A stretch of 38,059 nt of DNA from DAOTWP01 sp034435675. Its GTDB lineage: Bacteria; Chloroflexota; Anaerolineae; Aggregatilineales; Phototrophicaceae. How positions within the stretch are numbered: the stretch's first letter is position 1; every line of letters begins with the position of its first letter. The position numbers were made by a program, and so were the translations under genes. Under the pieces are notes generated by a model. It made no database searches. It worked only from the letters and a program-made list of their open reading frames with translations, and was not told the origin of the DNA. The DNA lies in contig DAOTWP010000182.1 of NCBI GenBank assembly GCA_034435675.1, positions 1 through 38,059 of the forward strand, read 5' to 3'. Positions 8,472-15,055 of this stretch are shown here, in pieces.

Positions 8472-8500
8472 TTGCGCAAAGCCGTTATCTTCTGAATAAT
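8472..8500 (+). promoter_or_regulatory. Possible promoter of the 752-residue repeat protein
   Basis: TTGCGC and AATAAT stand 17 bases apart, 29 bases before the ATG at 8530. The -10 box matches the sigma-70 consensus at five of six bases, the -35 box at three. Confidence 0.4.
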
Positions 8501-8529
8501 GAGAAATATCAAAGTGTCAGGGTCATTTA

Positions 8530-10788
8530 ATGTCTGCCTCCTACGAATCCCGTCAGCCCGCCAGTCCCAATTCCGAACAGCCTGCGGCACCGGCGTCTGC
8601 GCGTAGTACGCTTCAGCACGCGCTGGTGCGGGCATTGGCAGAAGGACCAGGCGCAATCGGGACGCAGATACAGACCATTCTGGCATTGTGCCGTCTGAAT
8701 GGCGATGTGCCGCCGGTTAGCGCTCCATACGTTGAGCCAGTGATCAGTGTTGAACATGCGCGCCTGATGGCGCTGGTACAGACCACCGAAGTGCTGCCCG
8801 AAAGCCGCGTCAAGAAACTGGTGCGCGAGGCGCTTCAGGTGAAGGACCTTGCCGTGCGCCTGCAGCTGCTGGCGCGGTTGGCGCTGTACCTGCCCCCTTC
8901 GAATTATTCAACAGTGGTACGCGATATGTGGCAGCAGGCACACAACCTGCCCGATCCGGTTCTGCGCGCCCGCGTCCTGTTTCAATTGTCGCCATTGATG
9001 ACACTGGCACAGGATGAGCCGGCAACACCCGGCGCGCTGCTGGATGTGCTGGCGCTGGCGCAAAGTATCAACCATACCGAGTCGCGGGTGCGCAGTCTGG
9101 TTGCGCTGGCGCCGCATCTGCCGCTGGTCATTCAACTGCGCACACTAAGCCGTGTGCTAGACGAAGTGGATGCGCTGCATCACGATACCCTGACCTGTAA
9201 CATCATCAGCACGATTGCAGACAATCTGCCCGCTGATCTTGAGGAACGCGTTTTGCGCAGCGCGATGGCGATTACCGCTGCGGCTGAGCGTGCGCGGGCA
9301 CTGACCTTGCTTGCGCGGGTGCTACCAGAGGATCGCCTTGTAACGCTGCGGGAGCAAACCCTCGATGCGATCAGTTCGATTGAGCAGGAAGATGCCCGTG
9401 CACAGGCGTTGATTGCCTTTGCCCCGTATCTGGAATACGCCGTGACGGATCAGGAGTTCCCGGTGCTGCTGCAAATTGCGCTGGCGCTAGCGGTCAATAT
9501 GAACAAACGCCAGATTCGCGCGCGGGTGTTGGTGGCACTTGCCGCGCATCTGCCGCGTGATCTGCAAGGTGAGGCACTGGCGGCAGTCCACAGCCTGAGC
9601 AGCGAACGCGAACGTGCTGAACTGCTGACCGCCCTGGCGCCGAGTCTGCCCCCGGATATGCTGGTTGCCAGCCTTGCTGTGGCACACACCATGCAGGAGC
9701 AGGACGCCCGGATGCAGGCACTGACCGTACTGGCGCATCATCTGCCCGCAGGCGCGCGGGTGCAGACGGCGCTGGACGCGCTCGCGACGGCGTCGGGGCT
9801 GCCGCACCAGTTTGAACGTGTGACGGCACTGCTGGCGCTGGTTGACATTTTGCCGCCAGATTTGCAGGAGCGTGCCTTCATCAGCGCGCTGGAAACCGCT
9901 CAGCACATCACCAATGAGAACACCCGTGCCCGTGCCTTGAGCGCGCTGGCACCGCATTTGCCGCCTCCGCTGCTGACCACGGCACTGGAAAGTGCGCAGG
10001 CACTCAAGAGTTTGCAACTGCGTTTAACTACCGTTATCAGCATGATCCCGTTTTTGCCTGCTGAGCAGCGGTTCCTGCTGCTTCAGGATACGCTGGAACG
10101 GATCAGCGAGATCAGCTTTGATTACAAGCGGGCACGCACGCTGGTGAGCATTGCACCGCTGCTGCCCGCAGAACTTGCGCCGCGGGCGCAGGCATTGGCA
10201 GAGGCAATCCAAGATGTATTTGATCGGGTGACAGCATGCATCGCGCTGGCGCAGAACCTGCCACCGGCGGATCGCCCGGCGATCATCGCCCGTACATGGA
10301 CAGAGATTAAGAACATTGAGAATGGCTACGATCAGGCTAGCGCCCTTGCTGCGATTGCCCCGTTTCTACCGGCTGCTGCCAGCGAAGACCTTGCCCGCCG
10401 CGCCGGGATGGTGATCGGCGCGATTATGGACGACTACGATCAGGCCAGCGCCATCAGCATTCTCGCGCCGCTGCTGACCGCCGTTCAGGAGCGCGGAATG
10501 GGTGTGCTGCCCAGCAGCTTCACCGCACTGCGCGAAGGGCTGCAACTGGCATTGCGGGTGCCGCAGCAGGCACTGCGTTTGCAGCTTCTTGAGCAGGGGA
10601 TGCGCCAGTGGACAGAATTGTTCACGCCGGAGCAGAGTTACGAACTTTGGCGTGAATTGGTGCCGACCCTGACCACGCTGCCACAGGCAGATGCGCTGCT
10701 GGGTCTGGGCGTGATGATGAACACCCTGCATCATCTGGCGGGGGAAGCCGGTATACAGGATGTCGCGCGCGTGATTTTGCAGCAGTAG
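8530..10788 (+). CDS. Large alpha-helical repeat protein of unknown function
   Basis: A 752-residue protein built from about 18-20 helical repeats of 32-36 residues. Each has the pattern LPxxLxxxALxxAxxIxxxxxRAxALxxLAPHLP; repeat boundaries can be set on the recurring LP. Similar repeats occur as the C-terminal superstructure of large STAND-type signalling ATPases in cyanobacteria and Chloroflexota, but here no NTPase, protease or kinase domain is attached. No signal peptide or membrane segment is seen, so it is probably a cytoplasmic scaffold. The first 60 residues (Ser, Pro and Ala rich, then helical) differ from the repeats. It is divergent from the sugar-nucleotide genes and followed by a 252-base gap. 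Function unknown. Confidence 0.85.
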   Translation: MSASYESRQPASPNSEQPAAPASARSTLQHALVRALAEGPGAIGTQIQTILALCRLNGDVPPVSAPYVEPVISVEHARLMALVQTTEVLPESRVKKLVREALQVKDLAVRLQLLARLALYLPPSNYSTVVRDMWQQAHNLPDPVLRARVLFQLSPLMTLAQDEPATPGALLDVLALAQSINHTESRVRSLVALAPHLPLVIQLRTLSRVLDEVDALHHDTLTCNIISTIADNLPADLEERVLRSAMAITAAAERARALTLLARVLPEDRLVTLREQTLDAISSIEQEDARAQALIAFAPYLEYAVTDQEFPVLLQIALALAVNMNKRQIRARVLVALAAHLPRDLQGEALAAVHSLSSERERAELLTALAPSLPPDMLVASLAVAHTMQEQDARMQALTVLAHHLPAGARVQTALDALATASGLPHQFERVTALLALVDILPPDLQERAFISALETAQHITNENTRARALSALAPHLPPPLLTTALESAQALKSLQLRLTTVISMIPFLPAEQRFLLLQDTLERISEISFDYKRARTLVSIAPLLPAELAPRAQALAEAIQDVFDRVTACIALAQNLPPADRPAIIARTWTEIKNIENGYDQASALAAIAPFLPAAASEDLARRAGMVIGAIMDDYDQASAISILAPLLTAVQERGMGVLPSSFTALREGLQLALRVPQQALRLQLLEQGMRQWTELFTPEQSYELWRELVPTLTTLPQADALLGLGVMMNTLHHLAGEAGIQDVARVILQQ

Positions 10789-10920
10789 CGTGCAGTGCCT
10801 TCCGAAAGGGGGCGCTGGTTGCTGTGGGCAGGCAAAACACCAGCCATAACCTTTACCTGTTTAGACCGCCCGGTTAAGCCGCTGGCGCATTATGGTTAAA
10901 TTTCTGTTCTAATACTATGC

Positions 10921-10945
10921 TTGACGTATTGAGTCGGGCTATAAT
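10921..10945 (+). promoter_or_regulatory. Promoter-like element before the GAF gene
   Basis: A perfect TATAAT (10940-10945) is preceded by TTGACG (10921-10926), but only 13 bases separate them, too short for ordinary sigma-70 spacing. It lies about 95 bases before the GAF gene start. The -10 may work alone or with another factor. The remaining bases between 10789 and 11040 show no gene. Confidence 0.4.
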
Positions 10946-11040
10946 CAAGATTCAGTGTTGGTAGTTGGGTACTTTCGAACGTATGCTCCGGCAGACATTG
11001 CGCTAAATACGGTCTTAAGTTGGACAGGTGGCGGTCACTT

Positions 11041-11493
11041 ATGAATGAACATCTGCTGGAAAGCCTGTTGAGCGCTGCGATGGAGATTACGCGGGCCGAA
11101 CGCGCGCTGGCAGTGAACATTGACCTTGACCCAGTAGCGACGATCAAACTCAAAGACAGCGATCTGCGTGACGCGCGCTTCATCGAAGTTGCCAGGGCAG
11201 CGCTGCAAAAGGCGCTGGCGCATGGTCAGCCTTTTGTGACCAACAACATTATCACCAATCCTGATGAAGCGCCGACGACCAATACCAATTTTGCCGATTT
11301 GCGCGTTGTGGTCGCCATTCCGGTTGACCAACAGGGGGCGCTGTATCTCGACCAACATATCCGCTATGGCATGATCTCGCAGGAGACGATCCTGCGCTTC
11401 ATGAAAATCGTGGATCAGGTGATCGAATCAGGTCAACTGGATGTAACCAGCAGTGAACTTGTGGATTTGTATCGCCAGAGCAGCGCCGTCTGA
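11041..11493 (+). CDS. Single-domain GAF protein
   Basis: A 150-residue protein that is essentially one GAF domain. LLESLLSAAMEITRAERALAVNID is the opening helix and strand, and VVVAIPVDQQGALYLDQHI is the typical closing strand pair. The C-terminal helix ends shortly after. GAF domains bind small ligands (cyclic nucleotides, haem, others) or mediate dimerisation; none of the residues I can see identifies a ligand. No output domain is present. ATG at 11041 has AGGTGG nine bases upstream; an in-frame TTG at 11020 is less likely. It converges on the receiver-roadblock gene with 22 bases between stops, so a link to the chemosensory cluster is possible but not shown. Confidence 0.75.
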   Translation: MNEHLLESLLSAAMEITRAERALAVNIDLDPVATIKLKDSDLRDARFIEVARAALQKALAHGQPFVTNNIITNPDEAPTTNTNFADLRVVVAIPVDQQGALYLDQHIRYGMISQETILRFMKIVDQVIESGQLDVTSSELVDLYRQSSAV

Positions 11494-11515
11494 AGCACCT
11501 GCGCAACGAGACAGG

Positions 11516-12433
11516 TCATTCCTGCAGGCGAGGCAGCGATTTCGGCTGGGGAATGCTCTTGAGTATCTCGTCATTGATGATTGCCGCGGTGCGTTTGCTG
11601 TATAGCCAGACCATGCCGGGTTTGACATCCGCACCGCAAATCACTGCCAGCGACACTGTGTAAGGATTCCCGAACTCGATAATATAAACGCCATTGTGGT
11701 CACCCTCGAAATACGAAGAGTGAAATTTGGTTTCTTCCAAAATGCTGGCAAGTGAGCGCTGGGCATTGTGGTCAATGCTCAGTCCTTTGGTCAACAGTTG
11801 CAGGTCATAATCATCGAGCGTGCCCGCCGCCCCGACCATATTGCCTTCGTTATCCACCAACCCGACAAAGCTGGCGCGTACATGGCTGAGCAGGCGGCTG
11901 AGTTCCATGTTAATGCGTTTGAACTGCTGGCGCCCCAGCACAAGCGCAGCGGGGCGGGTGCGCGGGTCAAGGCGGCGCGCACGATCACGTGATGTCTGAG
12001 CAGGTTGGGCTTCGGCATCTTCGGGGGTGTGGCGCTGCTGCTGCTCCAGACGGCGCATTTCAAGCTGTCGTTCCACCTGCATCAAGACAAACGCCATGTT
12101 GATCGGTTTGTAAAGATAATCAACTGCGCCCAGGCGGAAGACCGCCACCGCGCTCTTGGCAGAGAGATCGTCATCAATCACAATAACCCGGGCGCCGGGG
12201 CGCAGCCCGCCAACAACTGCCAGCAAGTCCATGCCGCTCAGGTCAGGCAGTTCTGCCTCGGTCAAAATCAGGTCGAATTCTGTCAGCAGGATTTCGCTGA
12301 GGGCTTCCTCGAAGGAACTCGCCTGGTTGGTCAGGTACCCGCCCGCATTTTCCAGCGTGTCGGTCAGGTCAGCCCGCAGGTCCTCGTCCTTCGCAACAAT
12401 CAGAATTCGTTCTGGTTTGCGTCTGGTCGTCAT
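11516..12433 (-). CDS. Degenerate receiver domain fused to a roadblock/LC7-type domain
   Basis: A 305-residue protein, last gene of the chemosensory operon. Residues 8-125 follow the CheY-like fold (ILIVAKDEDL...FDLILTEAELPDLSGM...DYLYKPIN). The phosphoacceptor Asp is Glu59, the metal-binding acidic pair is Ala14-Lys15, the conserved Thr/Ser is Asp87; only Lys109 is kept. Phosphorylation by CheA is therefore unlikely. After an acidic, Gln-rich linker, residues about 175-295 resemble a roadblock/LC7 domain (ASFVGLVDNEGNMVGAAG followed by VYIIEFGNPYTVSLAVICG), a fold that commonly regulates small Ras-like GTPases of the MglA type. No such GTPase is in the window. It is 29 bases downstream of the second cheW and probably cotranscribed. 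Confidence 0.78.
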   Translation of the reverse strand: MTTRRKPERILIVAKDEDLRADLTDTLENAGGYLTNQASSFEEALSEILLTEFDLILTEAELPDLSGMDLLAVVGGLRPGARVIVIDDDLSAKSAVAVFRLGAVDYLYKPINMAFVLMQVERQLEMRRLEQQQRHTPEDAEAQPAQTSRDRARRLDPRTRPAALVLGRQQFKRINMELSRLLSHVRASFVGLVDNEGNMVGAAGTLDDYDLQLLTKGLSIDHNAQRSLASILEETKFHSSYFEGDHNGVYIIEFGNPYTVSLAVICGADVKPGMVWLYSKRTAAIINDEILKSIPQPKSLPRLQE

Positions 12434-12462
12434 TGGCTCTTCAGTCCTCGATACGCACTGCG

Positions 12463-12918
12463 TTATTCGTCGAACGAGGGATAATACACCGCCAGCAAGG
12501 AATCCAGGGCAACCAGTTGCAGCAGTTGGTCGTCTTCCTGCAAGATGCCCTGTATGTATTTTCGCACGGATGGCACAGGGCGCAAGCTAGAAAGCTGGAC
12601 AACTTTCACTTGCAGCACTTCATCCACAACCAGCCCGACTAAACGGTTGGTTTGCTGGGTCACAATAAATAGCGTCCCACTGTCAGTTGGTACGGTGGGC
12701 AGTTCAAAAATCTGCCGGAGATCGAGCATAAGCAGTGCCGCCCCGTGCCGGTTGGCGAACCCCAGCACACCCCGAGGGGCACCGGGCACAGAAATCACCT
12801 CGACCATTGCCGCGACTTCTACGATTTCGGCAATCGACAGGGCATAAAGCTGCGCCGCCAACCGAAAGGTCAGCACCGCCAGCCGGACGTCCGCATCATT
12901 CTTCAGTGTCGTCATCAT
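12463..12918 (-). CDS. CheW-like coupling protein (second copy)
   Basis: A 151-residue single CheW domain: VLTFRLAAQLYALSIAEIVEV at the N-terminus, VPGAPRGVLGFANRHGAALLMLDLR in the middle (the usual GVINLRG segment is altered to GVLGFANRHG), and LVGLVVDEVLQV towards the end. CheW proteins link receptors to the CheA kinase in membrane-associated arrays. A second, more divergent CheW in one operon suggests a receptor-specific or adaptor role. The start overlaps the end of the RsbT-like gene by 23 bases, which points to coupled translation; ATG at 12918 and 12915 are both possible. Confidence 0.85.
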   Translation of the reverse strand: MMTTLKNDADVRLAVLTFRLAAQLYALSIAEIVEVAAMVEVISVPGAPRGVLGFANRHGAALLMLDLRQIFELPTVPTDSGTLFIVTQQTNRLVGLVVDEVLQVKVVQLSSLRPVPSVRKYIQGILQEDDQLLQLVALDSLLAVYYPSFDE

Positions 12919-13354
12919 CAGCGTAAGGGTTTGTGCCGCGCCCGCCGAGTGTACGTGCGTCGCTCAGCCACATCACCATAATGATCGTCGGGGGATTGTC
13001 GCCCTCCAGCATGATTTCATCAACCAGATCACCCAGTTTGGAGCGCAGCGCCAGCAGCACATTATTGACCGAAACCCCTTGCAGCCAGGGGGTTTCCGAC
13101 GAAATCTGCAAACCGGTTTTGGAACTGTTGACCACACCATTGAGGTGGATCGTATGCGCTTCGCCAGTTTTGAGCACCAGTTCCGCCAGTGTTGCGCCCG
13201 CGCTGGCAAGCTGCGCCCGGTGTGCCGGGGCAAAGCCCAACAGCCCCGCGGCACGGCGCACGGTATCGCGCACAATCATGATGTCCATTGAGTCTTCCAC
13301 CCGCACGCTCATCACGGGGGGACGCATATTATACGGTCCTGTGGGTCCAGACAT
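12896..13354 (-). CDS. RsbT-like (GHKL-fold) protein with altered ATP site
   Basis: A 152-residue protein whose centre resembles RsbT/anti-sigma serine kinases: MDIMIVRDTVRRAAGLLGF, then a helix ending ATLAELVLKTG, equivalent to the N-box SELARN of RsbT. The Mg-binding Asn of that box is Lys62 here, and the DEGPGI nucleotide-binding box is replaced by SSETPWLQG. ATP binding is therefore doubtful. The C-terminus ends in a short acidic tail. RsbT-type proteins switch partners with STAS-domain antagonists, but none is in the window. The similarity is weak and judged by eye, so it could be another small signalling protein. It sits 21 bases after cheY and overlaps the second cheW gene. Confidence 0.6.
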   Translation of the reverse strand: MSGPTGPYNMRPPVMSVRVEDSMDIMIVRDTVRRAAGLLGFAPAHRAQLASAGATLAELVLKTGEAHTIHLNGVVNSSKTGLQISSETPWLQGVSVNNVLLALRSKLGDLVDEIMLEGDNPPTIIMVMWLSDARTLGGRGTNPYADDDDTEE

Positions 13355-13375
13355 GTCACACCCCTGTGTGCTTTG

Positions 13376-13750
13376 TCACTCCAGGATGCCTAATTCCTGA
13401 AGCGTGCTGATGAGGTGCTCAGAAGCAAAAATGTCCTTTGGGATGTAATCATCCGCCCCTGCGCGCAGTCCAGACATGGTCGCTTTCGGACCGGCTTTCT
13501 CCGTGAGCATAATTACCGGAATATCCTGTGTGGTCGGATTGCGCTTCAGGCGGCGGCAAACCTGAAAACCATCCATGCTGGGTAGTTTTACGTCCAGCAC
13601 CACCAGCGCAGGCGGATTCTCAATTGCCTCGCGGATGCCTTCCGGTCCATCATAGGCAATGCGCACCCGTAGTCCCACACTTTCAAGTGTTTCCTTGATC
13701 TGCGCCGCCTGGGTTTTGCTATCTTCTACGAGCAGTACTTCTAGCGCCAT
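13376..13750 (-). CDS. CheY-like single-domain response regulator
   Basis: A 124-residue receiver domain with all key residues: Glu9-Asp10 for the metal, phosphoacceptor Asp53 (VVLDVKLPSMDG), Thr83 (IMLTEK) and Lys105 (YIPKD). No output domain is attached, so it acts by protein-protein contact after phosphorylation by CheA. The VCRRLKRNPTTQDIPVIMLT segment resembles PilG/PilH regulators of type IV pilus systems more than flagellar CheY, but this is only an impression. It lies 49 bases downstream of cheB. As the only intact stand-alone receiver here, it is the natural phosphoryl acceptor besides the CheA receiver and CheB. Confidence 0.92.
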   Translation of the reverse strand: MALEVLLVEDSKTQAAQIKETLESVGLRVRIAYDGPEGIREAIENPPALVVLDVKLPSMDGFQVCRRLKRNPTTQDIPVIMLTEKAGPKATMSGLRAGADDYIPKDIFASEHLISTLQELGILE

Positions 13751-13799
13751 AGTGCTGTCACCAGATAATTTGATGAATCCGTTCGTTCAAGATGCCTGA

Positions 13800-14882
13800 T
13801 CAACTCGCCTGCATAAGCTGCATCAGCGTTGTCGCAATGCCCGCCAGCGGGAGCACATACTCGGCAGCGCCACGCTCTATAGCCGCAGCGGGCATGCCAA
13901 ACACGGTTGAACTGGCTTGATTCTGGGCGAAGGTTCGCCCGCCCGCCTGACGGATCGCCAGCAGTCCGTCTGCACCGTCGTCACCCATGCCGGTCAGAAT
14001 AATCGCGGCGGTCGCAGGTCCACAAACACTGGCAGCAGAATAAAACAATGCATTAACTGAGGGTTGATAATAAGATGTTCCTTGTTCGCGCAGCAGGCGC
14101 GCAACCAGAACTTCACCTTGCCGTTCTACCAGTGTATGCATCATTCCTGGTGATAAGTGTACCACACCCGGCTTTAAAACGTCGCCATCTGCCGCCATCT
14201 CGACTGCCAGACGTGTTGATTTGTCCAGCCAGCGCACCAGACCGGGCAGAAACTCGTGCGGCATATGCTGGACCACCACCACTGGCAGCGGGAAGCTGGC
14301 GGGCAGTGTGCCTAACAGCGTTGTCAGTGCGCTGGGACCGCCCGCGCTGGCACCAATCACAACCAGCTCCAGCGGGCGTCCCCGACGTAGTTCCCTGCCG
14401 TTGGACTGGATATACCCGTCAGACGGCGTGCCGGGTTCAAACCGCTGTCGCCGCGCAATGACCCGGACCCCTGCCATTGCGACCAGCGTTTTGACAAGCT
14501 GGCGCTGTTTCTCGCGAAAGGAGGGATCATGGCGATCTGGTGGTTTGGGCACAACGGCGAGCGCGCCGGATTCCAGCGCCTGGAACGACAACTCCAGATC
14601 ACTTTCAACCATGCTGCTGACGACAACCACTGGCGTCGGGCACTCGGTCATGATACGCCGGGTGGCTGCCAGCCCATCCATTCCTGGCATACGGATATCC
14701 ATTGAAACCACATCCGGACGCAGTTCCTTGACCAGCGCCAGCGCCATTTCACCGTTCTTGGCTTCGCCAATGACTTCAATACCTGGTGTTTCGTTAATCA
14801 ACGAAGCAAGATGATGGCGAATAGTGGGGCTGTCATCCGCAAGCAATACCCTGATCGGTGATCTGGCGGTCATGATTGGCAT
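13800..14882 (-). CDS. cheB: CheB, receptor glutamate methylesterase
   Basis: A 360-residue protein with an N-terminal receiver (Asp16-Asp17, phosphoacceptor Asp62 in SMDIRMPGMDG) and a C-terminal methylesterase domain with the triad Ser179 (IGASAGGPSA), His206 (VVQHMPHEF) and Asp302 (GMGDDGADG). It removes methyl groups from receptor glutamates when phosphorylated, which resets receptor sensitivity. Its opposing methyltransferase CheR is not in the window. ATG at 14882 or 14873 may start it; the latter is closer to the domain boundary. A 173-base gap separates it from cheA, longer than other gaps in the cluster. Confidence 0.95.
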   Translation of the reverse strand: MPIMTARSPIRVLLADDSPTIRHHLASLINETPGIEVIGEAKNGEMALALVKELRPDVVSMDIRMPGMDGLAATRRIMTECPTPVVVVSSMVESDLELSFQALESGALAVVPKPPDRHDPSFREKQRQLVKTLVAMAGVRVIARRQRFEPGTPSDGYIQSNGRELRRGRPLELVVIGASAGGPSALTTLLGTLPASFPLPVVVVQHMPHEFLPGLVRWLDKSTRLAVEMAADGDVLKPGVVHLSPGMMHTLVERQGEVLVARLLREQGTSYYQPSVNALFYSAASVCGPATAAIILTGMGDDGADGLLAIRQAGGRTFAQNQASSTVFGMPAAAIERGAAEYVLPLAGIATTLMQLMQAS

Positions 14883-15055
14883 CGGGCAGTTAACCTGTAA
14901 ACAGTTCTATTGTGTCGTACAGCAGCCATTACTGTCTACGTAACTAACGAAATCCTGACGAAGTTGTGACAACTCTTTAGCCGATTCTTGCATAACCTGG
15001 CAAATTTCCCTGCCATCCAGTACCTGACAGCAGAGTGCCAGCGACGACAACCCGG

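Noticed and set aside
10965..11005. tRNA-like TTTCGAA segment upstream of the GAF gene
   Set aside because: No acceptor or anticodon stem could be paired around it.
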